Shown here piece by piece: positions 23,474-32,676 of a stretch of 34,566 nt of DNA. Source of the stretch: Nitrospirota bacterium (GTDB taxonomy: Bacteria > Nitrospirota > Thermodesulfovibrionia > Thermodesulfovibrionales > UBA1546); assembly GCA_016212165.1 (NCBI GenBank), contig JACRGY010000108.1, positions 1-34,566 of the forward strand, read 5' to 3'. The notes beneath the pieces were generated by a model. It saw only the letters and a program-made list of their open reading frames with translations, was not told the origin of the DNA and made no database searches. The position numbers and the translations under genes were made by a program. Positions within the stretch are counted from its first letter, which is position 1. Each line of letters opens with the position of its first letter.

Positions 23474-25247
23474 ACAAAATTTTGGCGATACAGGGAAAAG
23501 ACAAGGGCCTGATTACTTTCCTTTGTTCATAGCATTCCTGGCTATTCTGAGTTTTGGAAGAATCTGGTTTTTACGGGATGTTGTGTGGGATGACAATTGC
23601 TGGCTTCTGTCTGTATATTCGACCAAGAACCTTGAGGGATTTTTAAATACCGGATATGTCGAGCTCAGGAGAGTTTTACACGGGACATTCGTATATTATT
23701 TTCTAAGCATTCACAAAGCCTCTGATTATGTATATTTAATCTGGCACTCCATAAATATCTTTATACAAGTTAGTTCCCCGATTTTTCTCTATCTATTCCT
23801 TAAAAATCTTTTTAAAGGTAAAAGATTACTTCCACTCTTCGTGTCCATCAGCTATATACTCGTCCCTCTTGATAATACCTTGCCCTATGTAACAGCCGTA
23901 AATTACAGGCTGGCTACACTACTGGTAATCTTTTCATTCTATTTGACGGAAAGAGCTTTTGCAGGGGATGAGGTGCGGTGGTCTTTTGCTTCGGCGAGCT
24001 TGTTGTCCGCCGGTTTTTCATATTATGTTCTTATGGAATTAACAATAGTTTTTGAACCTGTAAGATTATTTGTTATAGGGTATATTTTTTATAATAAAAA
24101 GCCGGGACTCAATTATTTGCTGAAGAAAACATTACTGTGCTGGACGCCTTTCTTTTTTCTGGGTATTCCATTGATTGTATATAAATTGGTGTTTAAGCCT
24201 TACGGGATTTATGCCGGAGTGTACAATACAGACTTTTTTTTCTTTTTGAACTGGAAGGAGCACATAAAAATTATAAAGATACTTTTATTCCAGCAGTGGA
24301 AATTCCTGTTGAGATACATTAACGATGTTAAGGCATGGTCAATATTATTAGGGTTTATTGCAGCCGTAAGTGTTTCCCCTCTGTTCAAAAAAATGATGAC
24401 TGATAAGATGAAGGAGGCATCTGAATCTGGCGGCAGGCCGGTTGAAATTTTATGCAAAGGGAATTACGGGATTCCTTTGAATCTGACGGCGGCTTCTTTT
24501 GTTCTGGGAGTGTTATTTTTAATATTCCCAATTTTGATGCTTGAATTTGCCGGGCGCGAAACAGGCTTGGGCTTTAATAGCAGCCATTTTAACCAGATGC
24601 AAATTGGTTATGCAATCATTTTGGGCAGCCTGATATATATACTTTATAAGCTCTCTTGTGTTTCTCAATTGAAATTGCGATACTTTAATCTCTTCCTGGC
24701 TGCAGTTATTGGAGCAGGTGTATTTTTTAATAATTTAAATTTAGACCTGTATTTTCATTCATGGGAAAAACAAACTCAATTCTGGAAGTCATTTGAAAAA
24801 CGTTTCCCAAGCCTTCCGGAAAATGCAACCTTCATGATGGATGTCCGTGATTTTTATTATTTTGATTCTGCAGATCTGGACAATTCTTATGACCTGGAAT
24901 TAGCGATGAATTTGTTATATGCCAATTCAGCTGACTCTGAAAAATTCCGTAACTATAAAGTTTTTGCTTTTGAGGAATTCAAGCCTGAAATGATGGAAAA
25001 ATTCAGGTGTAATCAGGTGAATGAAGGGAAAATGGAGAGGATGACGCATCTGGGGGAAGAAAAATTGGAGCCATGCAAGTTCATTGTAGTGTATTACCGT
25101 AACGGTGAACTTCTGGTCAACCGGGAAATTAAAGAAAAACATCCGGATATCTCTTACGGGAGATGGCTGGACAAGGCTTTCCCTGAATTGCCTGAACCTG
25201 TTCCATATCCCTTGAGGCATAAATTCAAGGGAGTAGATGATGCATAA
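23463..25247 (+). CDS. Polytopic membrane protein, tandem paralogue B (GT-C-like)
   Basis: 594 residues, the same length and layout as the preceding protein. It has the same FLRDVVWDDNCWLL loop after helix 1, the same VPLDNTLPYVTAVNYR and FFFLNWKEH segments, and a highly conserved tail: residues 417-463 match residues 421-467 of the neighbour at 41 of 47 positions. The N-terminal cytoplasmic stretch and the region around residues 300-360 differ most, so the two may have different partners or substrates. The ATG at 23463 lies within the end of the preceding gene. GT-C-type transfer from a lipid-linked donor is a reasonable guess. Confidence 0.75.
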   Translation: MGYKQNFGDTGKRQGPDYFPLFIAFLAILSFGRIWFLRDVVWDDNCWLLSVYSTKNLEGFLNTGYVELRRVLHGTFVYYFLSIHKASDYVYLIWHSINIFIQVSSPIFLYLFLKNLFKGKRLLPLFVSISYILVPLDNTLPYVTAVNYRLATLLVIFSFYLTERAFAGDEVRWSFASASLLSAGFSYYVLMELTIVFEPVRLFVIGYIFYNKKPGLNYLLKKTLLCWTPFFFLGIPLIVYKLVFKPYGIYAGVYNTDFFFFLNWKEHIKIIKILLFQQWKFLLRYINDVKAWSILLGFIAAVSVSPLFKKMMTDKMKEASESGGRPVEILCKGNYGIPLNLTAASFVLGVLFLIFPILMLEFAGRETGLGFNSSHFNQMQIGYAIILGSLIYILYKLSCVSQLKLRYFNLFLAAVIGAGVFFNNLNLDLYFHSWEKQTQFWKSFEKRFPSLPENATFMMDVRDFYYFDSADLDNSYDLELAMNLLYANSADSEKFRNYKVFAFEEFKPEMMEKFRCNQVNEGKMERMTHLGEEKLEPCKFIVVYYRNGELLVNREIKEKHPDISYGRWLDKAFPELPEPVPYPLRHKFKGVDDA

Positions 25248-26601
25248 AAAGCACATTTTATTTTTTGTGGACCATAAGTGGAGGGACCTGCTTATCAGTG
25301 TTTATATAAAGCTTTTGCTGGAAAGAAGAGGGTATAAGGTAACTATTTCAAGGAACGGTTTTGAATCTATTGTGTTGCCTGCTGTTCAGCCGGATGTCGT
25401 CATATTCAACCATGTATATGAGGATAAAAGAGTAAAGGTGATTAAGAAGTTTAAGCGGAACGGTTTAAAGGTAATAATCCTGCCGACAGAAAACATCCCT
25501 GTCATGGATAATGTGAAGAGATTATTCGCGGGCGCAACGTCTGATCTTTCCGTAGTTGATAGGTACTTTGTCTGGAACTCGGTAGTCGGTGATATTGTGA
25601 CGGACGAAAAAACAATTGAGCCTGAAAAACTAAGAGTAATCGGTGTTCCGAGATATGATGTCTACAGAGAGCCGTTGTCATCCATGATAATGAGCAAGGG
25701 TGATTTTCTTGCAAAATATAATCTCAACAAAAAATATCCTGTCATTACCATGACTACGAACTTTACGCTGGCTGGGTTTGCAGTTAAAAATAAAGAATTT
25801 TATGAGAAGGATGTAAAACAGTTAAAGACTGACAGGATCGGATATGGGGGGCGGCTTGCAGAGCGGGATTTCAGATCAAAGGAGATATTTCATCAGGCTT
25901 TTTTGAGGCTTATAGAGGATTATCCCGAAGCCAATTTTATTATAAAGCCTCATCCATCGGAAGACCACACACCTTATTATGATATTTTAGAAAAAATCAA
26001 AAACAGTCCGGCTCAGGGACGCGTTGCAGTTGTTCTGACAGAGTATATATGGGATGTCCTTAACGCTACCGACATACTGCTTGAGAGATCATGCCTTACC
26101 GGCCTTGAAGCCTGGACTATGAATAAGCCTACGATCGAACTGCACCTGAATCAGGATGAATGGTATCATTCCCCTGAGATGGCAAGCGGCAGCGATGAGG
26201 TCTTGAACTATGACCAGTTACGGGAGAGAATAGATTACTATCTTGGCGGCGGCCTGATTGAAGCCTCCAGGCTTAAAAACAGGGAAGAGATTATTAAACG
26301 CTGGTGCAATGGCCTGGATGGCATGGCATCTCTTCGTTTTGCAGATGAGCTTGACAAGTTTCTTCAGGGGGAGCAAAAGGCGGCCAAAAGGTTTTCGTGG
26401 TCAGATATTAAGAATTATCTGTTATATTATATATTCATATTCCCGGATTACAGGTTACTTGATATGAAGCTTTACAAAAACTGGGGAAAGAAAATTGATA
26501 AACTTGGCCGGACTGATAAATATTTCCGGGCGCGGGACATTAAATACTGGGAGGGCAGGCTCAGACCGGTTTTAAACCGCATTGGATCTCAAATTTTGTG
26601 A
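25240..26601 (+). CDS. Surface carbohydrate biosynthesis protein (GT-B-like)
   Basis: About 453 residues. I prefer ATG 25240 because AGGGAG (25228-25233) is 6 bases upstream; ATG 25237 is next to it in the same frame. It resembles a family annotated as surface carbohydrate biosynthesis protein, often adjoining nonulosonate genes: FFVDHKWRDLLISVYIKLLL at the start, PTENIPVMDN, RVIGVPRYDVYRE, and FIIKPHPSEDHTPYY, the last resembling the nucleotide-sugar region of capsule and CDP-glycerol transferases. The C-terminal roughly 80 residues are basic. Enzyme activity is not proven; transfer of the legionaminic-type sugar or of another activated sugar is plausible. It overlaps the upstream gene by 8 bases and is 19 bases before legB. 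Confidence 0.75.
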   Translation: MHKKHILFFVDHKWRDLLISVYIKLLLERRGYKVTISRNGFESIVLPAVQPDVVIFNHVYEDKRVKVIKKFKRNGLKVIILPTENIPVMDNVKRLFAGATSDLSVVDRYFVWNSVVGDIVTDEKTIEPEKLRVIGVPRYDVYREPLSSMIMSKGDFLAKYNLNKKYPVITMTTNFTLAGFAVKNKEFYEKDVKQLKTDRIGYGGRLAERDFRSKEIFHQAFLRLIEDYPEANFIIKPHPSEDHTPYYDILEKIKNSPAQGRVAVVLTEYIWDVLNATDILLERSCLTGLEAWTMNKPTIELHLNQDEWYHSPEMASGSDEVLNYDQLRERIDYYLGGGLIEASRLKNREEIIKRWCNGLDGMASLRFADELDKFLQGEQKAAKRFSWSDIKNYLLYYIFIFPDYRLLDMKLYKNWGKKIDKLGRTDKYFRARDIKYWEGRLRPVLNRIGSQIL

Positions 26602-26620
26602 GAAAAGAGGCTGGTGAGAA

Positions 26621-27613
26621 ATGAAAGATAAAAAGGTACTTGTTACCGGAGCTGACGGTTTTATAGGCAGCCACCTGGTTGAGGCTCTTTTAGGAGAGGG
26701 TTGCCGTGTAAAGGCATTTGTTTATTACAATTCATTTAATTCATGGGGCTGGCTTGATACCCTCTCAAAAGATAAACAGAAGGATATAGAAATTTTTGCA
26801 GGAGATATCAGGGACCCGAATGGCGTAAGGGAAGCGGTAAAGGGTGTTGATATGGTTTTTCATCTTGCGGCATTAATCGGGATCCCTTTTTCATATCATT
26901 CCCCTGATTCGTATATTGATACAAATATTAAAGGCACCTTAAATATATTACAGGCGTGCAGGGATTATGCTATTGAGCGTGTGATTGTTACGTCTACCTC
27001 TGAAGTTTACGGGACTGCACAGTATGTACCTATAAATGAAAAACATCCGCTGCAGGGACAATCGCCTTACTCTGCATCAAAGATAGGGGCAGACAGGATT
27101 GCAGAGTCTTTCTGCCGTTCTTTTGGAAGCCCTGTTGTAATAGCAAGGCCTTTTAACACTTACGGCCCCAGGCAGTCTGCCCGTGCTGTTATCCCGACAA
27201 TAATAACTCAATTGCTGAACAATAAAAAGGAGATTCATCTCGGAGCCCTGCACCCGACAAGGGATTTAAATTACGTAAGCGATATATGCAGGGGGTTTAT
27301 ATCCCTTGCCGGATGTAATGAGGCTGTTGGCAAGGAAATAAATATAGGTTCCGGCACTGAAATATCTGTAGGTGACCTTGCGGAAGAGTTGATAAAACTC
27401 ACAGGTTCGGATGCAAGGATAGTTTCCGAGGAGCATAGGAAAAGGCCTGAAAAAAGCGAAGTTGAACGGCTGGTCTGTGACAACGGATTAATTCGAAAGC
27501 TTACCGGATGGAAACCCGAGGTCTCTTTAAAAGAAGGGCTTGAAAGGACAATAGCGTGGTTAAGGGATAAGGATAATCTTAACAGGTATAAATGGGATAT
27601 TTATAATGTCTGA
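26621..27613 (+). CDS. legB: NAD-dependent 4,6-dehydratase LegB
   Basis: 330 residues. It makes the 4-keto-6-deoxy intermediate of N-acetylglucosamine linked to UDP or GDP, the entry to the legionaminic acid route. The cofactor motif is GADGFIGSH at residues 10-18, the catalytic pair is Tyr150 and Lys154 (YSASK), and the YNSFNSWGWLD segment near residue 40 is typical of the LegB group. ARPFNTYGPRQSARAVIPT supports a dehydratase of this type. GAGG/GGTGAG precedes the ATG. The following gene order legC, acyltransferase, legI, legG, ptmE confirms the pathway. Because a ptmE-like gene is present, the GDP-linked form used in Campylobacter is favoured over UDP. Confidence 0.92.
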   Translation: MKDKKVLVTGADGFIGSHLVEALLGEGCRVKAFVYYNSFNSWGWLDTLSKDKQKDIEIFAGDIRDPNGVREAVKGVDMVFHLAALIGIPFSYHSPDSYIDTNIKGTLNILQACRDYAIERVIVTSTSEVYGTAQYVPINEKHPLQGQSPYSASKIGADRIAESFCRSFGSPVVIARPFNTYGPRQSARAVIPTIITQLLNNKKEIHLGALHPTRDLNYVSDICRGFISLAGCNEAVGKEINIGSGTEISVGDLAEELIKLTGSDARIVSEEHRKRPEKSEVERLVCDNGLIRKLTGWKPEVSLKEGLERTIAWLRDKDNLNRYKWDIYNV

Positions 27614-28766
27614 GAACCGGATAATCCCGCTCTCGGAACCGGAGATAGCCGGAAATGAATGGAAATATATCAAAGAGTGTCTTGATACAGGATGGGTCTC
27701 TTCTGTAGGCGGTTATGTTGATAAATTTGAGAAAATGCTTGCCTCTTACTCAGGGACAGGGTATGCAGTTGCAACAGTTAACGGCACATCTGCTTTGCAT
27801 GTAAGTCTTATGGCCTGCGGCATCAGTCCCGGGGACGAGGTTATTGTCCCGGCCCTGACATTTATTGCTCCTGTGAATGCAGTCAGGTATTGCGGCGCTT
27901 ATCCGGTCTTCATGGATTGCGATAAAGATACATTGTGTATTGATGTGCAGAAGACATCTGAGTTTATAAAAAATGAGTGTGAGCAGGGCAAAGACGGTTT
28001 TACTTACGACAGGAAGAGCGGCAGTAAAGTAAAGGCAGTTATACCGGTCCATATATTCGGCCATCCTGCGGACATGGATCCTTTGCTTGAAGTTTCAAGA
28101 AAATATAATATTCATGTAATAGAAGATGCTACGGAGAGCCTTGGCTCTGAGTATAAAGGAAAAAAAACAGGTTCTTTTGGCAGGACAGGCTGTTTCTCGT
28201 TTAACGGCAACAAGATAATAACAACAGGCGGCGGCGGAATGGTTGTAACTGATGATAAAGGGCTTTCGGAGAGGATACGGCATTTATGCACACAGGCCAA
28301 AAAAGACCCGTTCGAATATTATCACGATGAAATAGGCTATAACTACCGCCTTACAAATATACAGGCCGCAATGGGCGTTGCCCAGATGGAGAGGCTTGAG
28401 GAGTTTATTGACACGAAAAGGAAGAATGCAGTTATATACAGGGAATTGATAGCAGGCATCGGCGATGTTGAATTTTTATGGGAGCAAGGCCGGGCCAAAA
28501 GCAATTGCTGGTTTTATACTATAAGGGTTCCAAAGGAGCACAAGAAAGGGTTGATGGATTTTCTTTTATCAAATAATATACAGGTGAGGCCTGTCTGGAA
28601 GTTGATACATACACTTCCCATGTATAAGGATTCGCAGGCATATGAAATAAGCAGGGCCTTTGAGGTTTACGAAAGTTGTATAAATCTTCCCTGCAGTGTA
28701 AATATAGTAAAAGGTGATGTTGAATATATAGTTGAAACTATCAGGAGATATTTTAAAAAGGCATGA
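27606..28766 (+). CDS. legC: PLP aminotransferase LegC
   Basis: 386 residues, DegT family. It aminates C4 of the LegB product using glutamate. The start overlaps legB by 8 bases. Key features are SEPEIAGNEWKYIKECLDTG, SSVGGYVDKFE (the LegC-type opening), FIAPVNAVRYCGA, and the PLP lysine Lys203 in FNGNKIITTGGGGM. VIEDATESLGSEY carries the aspartate that pairs with the pyridine nitrogen. Length and motifs are ordinary. The residues distinguish it from the DegT protein at 12577-13896 and from RfbH. Confidence 0.93.
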   Translation: MSENRIIPLSEPEIAGNEWKYIKECLDTGWVSSVGGYVDKFEKMLASYSGTGYAVATVNGTSALHVSLMACGISPGDEVIVPALTFIAPVNAVRYCGAYPVFMDCDKDTLCIDVQKTSEFIKNECEQGKDGFTYDRKSGSKVKAVIPVHIFGHPADMDPLLEVSRKYNIHVIEDATESLGSEYKGKKTGSFGRTGCFSFNGNKIITTGGGGMVVTDDKGLSERIRHLCTQAKKDPFEYYHDEIGYNYRLTNIQAAMGVAQMERLEEFIDTKRKNAVIYRELIAGIGDVEFLWEQGRAKSNCWFYTIRVPKEHKKGLMDFLLSNNIQVRPVWKLIHTLPMYKDSQAYEISRAFEVYESCINLPCSVNIVKGDVEYIVETIRRYFKKA

Positions 28767-29401
28767 CAGAAGGGAAGAGGATTATCTTAATCGGCGGCGG
28801 CGGACACGCAAGGGTTTTAATTGACCTTATCCGGATGTCCGGCAAATTCGGGATTGCCGGAATTTTAGACTCTGAACTCAAGAAGGGGAAAATGGTTTTG
28901 GATATCCCTGTGCTTGGCAGTGATAACCTCCTTGCTGATTTATATGGCAAAGGTATCAGAAATGCCTGTATTGCCGTTGGAAGCATAAAAGATAACAGCA
29001 AGAGAAAGATATTATATGAAAAGGTTAAACAGGCTGGTTTTGATATGCCGTATTTAATTCATCCTCAGGCTGTTGTATCAAAGAGCGATACAAGAATTTC
29101 CAGCGCTGTCCAGATAATGGCAGGCGTTGTTATCCAGCCCGGTGTTTTAATAGGGGAAAATACAATAATAAATACAGGCGCGATAGTTGAACATGACTGC
29201 AGTATAAGCAGCCATGTCCACATATGTCCCGGCACTGTTATATCAGGCAGCTGCATTATCGGTGAAGGCGCTTTTATAGGTGCGGGGGCTACGATTATCC
29301 ATGGGGTTAAGATAGGAAAGGGTGCCTTAATAGGGGCAGGCTCGGTAGTAATTGATAATGTGCCTGAAGGGGCGGCAGTAAAAGGAGTTCCTGCAAGATG
29401 A
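28763..29401 (+). CDS. Sugar O/N-acyltransferase, LegH/NeuD/PglD-like
   Basis: 212 residues. An N-terminal Rossmann-like domain (IILIGGGGHARVLIDLI) binds the amino sugar nucleotide; the C-terminal half is a left-handed beta-helix of hexapeptide repeats (VQIMAGVVIQPGVLIGENTI, then IGEGAFIGAGATIIHGVKIG). It probably N-acetylates the C4 amine made by LegC from acetyl-CoA. The active-site histidine lies in VEHDCSISSHVHICPG. It overlaps legC and legI by 4 bases each. The length and motifs fit LegH and PglD equally; the pathway context points to LegH. Confidence 0.88.
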   Translation: MTEGKRIILIGGGGHARVLIDLIRMSGKFGIAGILDSELKKGKMVLDIPVLGSDNLLADLYGKGIRNACIAVGSIKDNSKRKILYEKVKQAGFDMPYLIHPQAVVSKSDTRISSAVQIMAGVVIQPGVLIGENTIINTGAIVEHDCSISSHVHICPGTVISGSCIIGEGAFIGAGATIIHGVKIGKGALIGAGSVVIDNVPEGAAVKGVPAR

Positions 29402-30426
29402 AGACTTTTATCATTGCCGAGGCCGGAGTAAACCATAACGGCGATGTAGTGGTTGCAAAGAAACTTGTAGATGCAGCAGTTGAGGCAGGGGCCGATGCTG
29501 TAAAGTTTCAGACCTTTAAAGCCGGCAGGATAGTGACGGCTAAGGCAGCAAAGGCAGGTTATCAGTCAGAGAACACCGGCGCCGGCGAGACCCAGCTTGA
29601 GATGTTAAAGAGGCTTGAACTTTCACCTTCTGCGCATATAGAATTAGCCGGGCATTGTGCAAAAAAGGGTATTATATTCCTGTCAACTCCGTTTGATGCG
29701 GAAAGCGCTGATATGCTGGATATGCTTGGCATGAAGATATTTAAAATACCTTCAGGTGAAATTACAAACAAATTTCTCATAGGGCATATTGCCCTGAAAA
29801 GAAAACCAATAATACTTTCAACAGGAATGTCTTGCATCGGCGAAGTGGAGAAGGCAATCGGCTGGATTAATGAGAGATGGATGCAATGGGATGAAAAGCC
29901 TCAACTGACATTGCTTCATTGTGTCTCAAATTATCCTGCCTTGCCCGAAGACTCCAATTTGCTGGCAATTAAGACAATGGAAAAGGCCTTCAGATTGCCT
30001 GTCGGGTACTCAGACCATACGCCTGGGATAGAGGTTGCAATTGCCGCAGTTGCATTAGGTGCAAAGGTAATAGAAAAACATTTTACGCTTGACACGAAGA
30101 TGGAAGGGCCTGACCATAAGGCATCCCTTGAGCCGGATGGGTTTAAGACGATGGTAAGGGAGATAAGGAGTGTAGAAAAATCTCTGGGAGACGGCATAAA
30201 AAGGCCTGTGAAGAACGAAGAAGATATAAAGACAGCCGCCAGAAGGAGCTTGGTTGCTGCAAGGGACATAGTGGCAGGAAAGATAATATCATCAGAGGAT
30301 GTTGTGGTAAAAAGGCCGGGCGATGGCATCTTGCCGGAGTTTAAGGATATTATAGTAGGCATGAGGGCAAGACAAAATATCGCTGCGGATTCAGTAATTA
30401 AGTGGGAGTATTTAAAAGATGCGTAA
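29398..30426 (+). CDS. legI: N-acetylneuraminate/legionaminate synthase (NeuB/LegI)
   Basis: 342 residues, the family norm. It condenses phosphoenolpyruvate with the C6 amino sugar freed by the downstream LegG to give the nine-carbon acid. Barrel motifs are EAGVNHNGD, AVKFQTFKA, STPFDAESADML, KIPSGEITN, LSTGM, LHCVSNYPA, GYSDHTPG and EKHFTLD, and the C-terminal SAF domain runs from about residue 282 (RRSLVAARDIVAGKII). NeuB makes sialic acid; the flanking legB/legC/legG indicate legionaminic acid as the substrate-side product, though a related nonulosonate cannot be excluded. Overlaps its neighbours by 4 and 8 bases. Confidence 0.9.
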   Translation: MKTFIIAEAGVNHNGDVVVAKKLVDAAVEAGADAVKFQTFKAGRIVTAKAAKAGYQSENTGAGETQLEMLKRLELSPSAHIELAGHCAKKGIIFLSTPFDAESADMLDMLGMKIFKIPSGEITNKFLIGHIALKRKPIILSTGMSCIGEVEKAIGWINERWMQWDEKPQLTLLHCVSNYPALPEDSNLLAIKTMEKAFRLPVGYSDHTPGIEVAIAAVALGAKVIEKHFTLDTKMEGPDHKASLEPDGFKTMVREIRSVEKSLGDGIKRPVKNEEDIKTAARRSLVAARDIVAGKIISSEDVVVKRPGDGILPEFKDIIVGMRARQNIAADSVIKWEYLKDA

Positions 30427-31576
30427 GATAGCGGTTATAACCGGCACAAGGGCTGAATACGGGCTGCTTTACCTGATTATCAAGGGGATTCATGAAGACC
30501 CCAAGCTTAAATTGCAGTTAATCGTAACAGGGATGCATCTCTCGCCTGAATTCGGTTTGACTGTAAGGGAGATAGAAAAAGATGGATTTCCTGTTGCAGA
30601 AAAAGTTGAGATGCTGCTCTCTTCGGATACCGAGACTTCAGTTGCAACCTCTATGGGAGTCGGAATGATAGGTTTTGCGAAATGTTATGAACGGCTGAGG
30701 CCTGATATTTTGCTTGTTTTAGGCGACAGGTTTGAAATCCTGGCAGCTGTTTCTGCCGCAGTCCCTTTCAGGATTCCGGTTGCTCATATTCATGGAGGAG
30801 AAGTTACCGAGGGAGTGATGGATGAGCTTTTTCGTCATGCCATAACAAAGATGAGCCATATCCATTTTCCTGCTGTTAAAATCTATGCCGATAGGATCAT
30901 CCAGATGGGCGAGCAGCCGGGAAATGTCTTTTGCTTTGGCGCGCCTGGTTTGGATAACCTGTATAAAATGAAATTGCTTAATAGAATACAACTGGCAAAA
31001 AGATTGGGGATACCGGCTGAAATGCCGTGGGGTATTGTCACATATCATCCGGCAACACTTGAAAAGGGCAGCGCCGGAATGCAAATGAAAACAATCCTGG
31101 CTGCATTGGACAGCTTTCCGGAGATATGCTGGATTTTTACTCTGCCGAATGCAGATACGGAGAGCAGGGGAATAATCAAGAGTATTGAAGCTTATGTTAA
31201 GAAAAATTCCGGGAGGGCCTTTTTGTTCAGTTCACTCGGCCAGCTGAAATATTTGTCGTTAATGAAGAATGCTGTTCTTATGGCTGGTAATTCTTCATCC
31301 GGGATTATCGAGGCTCCTTCATTTAAGCTGCCTGTTGTAAATATAGGCACCAGGCAGACGGGAAGGATCAGGGCCAAGAATATAATTGATGTGCCTCCTG
31401 GCGGAGAAAATAAAATAGTCGCTGCCATAGATAAAGCCCTTTCCGGGAAATTCAGAAGGTCGTTAAAAGGGCTGAAAAATCCATATGGCAATGGCAGTGT
31501 GAGTAAAAGGGTAGTTAATGTGCTGAAAAAAATTCCGTTGTCAGATAAATTCAGAAAACATTTTTATGATTTATAA
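30419..31576 (+). CDS. legG: Hydrolysing sugar-nucleotide 2-epimerase (LegG/NeuC)
   Basis: 385 residues. It epimerises C2 of the diacetamido sugar nucleotide and releases the free sugar used by LegI. Typical family segments are VITGTRAEYGLLY, GDRFEILAA, HIHGGEVTEGVMDELFRHA, SHIHFPA, TYHPATLEKG, and GNSSSGIIEAPSFKLPVVNIG followed by RQTGR. The start overlaps legI by 8 bases, and translation of the two genes is probably coupled. The sequence is close enough to NeuC that the substrate is set mainly by context. Confidence 0.9.
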   Translation: MRKIAVITGTRAEYGLLYLIIKGIHEDPKLKLQLIVTGMHLSPEFGLTVREIEKDGFPVAEKVEMLLSSDTETSVATSMGVGMIGFAKCYERLRPDILLVLGDRFEILAAVSAAVPFRIPVAHIHGGEVTEGVMDELFRHAITKMSHIHFPAVKIYADRIIQMGEQPGNVFCFGAPGLDNLYKMKLLNRIQLAKRLGIPAEMPWGIVTYHPATLEKGSAGMQMKTILAALDSFPEICWIFTLPNADTESRGIIKSIEAYVKKNSGRAFLFSSLGQLKYLSLMKNAVLMAGNSSSGIIEAPSFKLPVVNIGTRQTGRIRAKNIIDVPPGGENKIVAAIDKALSGKFRRSLKGLKNPYGNGSVSKRVVNVLKKIPLSDKFRKHFYDL

Positions 31577-31587
31577 GGCTTAATTTT

Positions 31588-32676
31588 ATGGACAAGACCA
31601 AATTTAAATCTTTATTGATAGCTGCTGATACAAGCCTTAAGCAGGCCATGCAGAAACTCAATGATACTGCGGAGAAGATACTTTTTATTGTTGATGAGAA
31701 ACGCAGGCTTTTAGGGACGGTTACTGACGGCGATATACGCAGGGGCATAATAGCAGGCACTAAGTTTACCGATAACGTTGAAAAGGTAATGCACAAGGGT
31801 TTTACCGCAGTGACCCTGAATCAATCATATACAGAGGAAAAGGTTAAAAGGTTAATGCTTGAGACTAAACTCGAGCAGATTCCTGTATTGGATGATACGG
31901 GAACAATAGTGGATGTTGTCCTGTGGACTAATATCCTGGAGGAAAAGAGCCGGTTAACCCCAGGCCATCTTATTCCGAATCAGGTTGTAATAATGGCAGG
32001 CGGAAAAGGTACGAGGCTGGATCCATTCACAAAAATACTTCCCAAGCCTCTAATCCCGATACATAACAAGCCTATTATTGAACATATAATGGACCGGTTT
32101 TACAAGAACGGCTTCCATGAATTTATATTAATACTTAATTACAAAAAAGAGATGATAAAGATGTATTTCGGTGAGAACAATCTCCCTTACAATGTCAGCT
32201 TCGTTGAAGAAAGCGATTACTGCGGCACTGCCGGCGGGTTGTCATTGCTTAAAAATACTTTAAAACAGACGTTCATAGTTACTAACTGCGATACAATACT
32301 TGAAGGCGAGTATATAGATTTCTTCAACTGGCACAAGGAAAGGCGCAATCTGATGACGATAGTCGGTTCTCACAAGGAAATCACAGTGCCTTATGGTGTT
32401 TTGAATATGGGTGACGGTTCACTCATCGGGATAGATGAAAAGCCAAAGATAGACTTATTTGTGAATACAGGCACCTATATTTTTGAACCTGTTATCCTTG
32501 ACCTCATCAATGAAAATGAACATGTTGATATGGATAAATTTATAGCCAGGGTTAAGGATAATCATAATGATAGGGTTGGTGTTTTTCCGCATTGGGGAGG
32601 CTGGTTTGATATAGGACAATGGGATGAATACAGAAGAAGCCTGAAACATATAGGGGAGCAGAGCGATGAGTTATAA
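31588..32676 (+). CDS. CBS-domain nucleotidyltransferase (PtmE-like, GlcN-1-P guanylyltransferase candidate)
   Basis: 362 residues: two N-terminal CBS repeats (about 1-120, with GTVTDGDIRRGI and QIPVLDDTGTIVDVVL) fused to a nucleotidyltransferase domain (AGGKGTRLDPFTKILPKPLI from about residue 137, then NCDTILEGEYI and GIDEKPKIDLFVNTG). In Campylobacter the PtmE protein of this architecture makes GDP-glucosamine, the start of the GDP-linked legionaminic acid pathway. CBS domains often sense adenosine nucleotides, so the pathway entry may be regulated. An 11-base gap follows legG and the 3' end overlaps the SDR gene by 11 bases. Manno- or glucose-1-phosphate guanylyl/uridylyl activity is the alternative. 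Confidence 0.85.
   Translation: MDKTKFKSLLIAADTSLKQAMQKLNDTAEKILFIVDEKRRLLGTVTDGDIRRGIIAGTKFTDNVEKVMHKGFTAVTLNQSYTEEKVKRLMLETKLEQIPVLDDTGTIVDVVLWTNILEEKSRLTPGHLIPNQVVIMAGGKGTRLDPFTKILPKPLIPIHNKPIIEHIMDRFYKNGFHEFILILNYKKEMIKMYFGENNLPYNVSFVEESDYCGTAGGLSLLKNTLKQTFIVTNCDTILEGEYIDFFNWHKERRNLMTIVGSHKEITVPYGVLNMGDGSLIGIDEKPKIDLFVNTGTYIFEPVILDLINENEHVDMDKFIARVKDNHNDRVGVFPHWGGWFDIGQWDEYRRSLKHIGEQSDEL

Noticed and set aside
29398-31576. Sialic acid (NeuB/NeuC) pathway
   Set aside because: legB and legC immediately upstream, which are not needed for sialic acid, point to a legionaminic-type diamino sugar.
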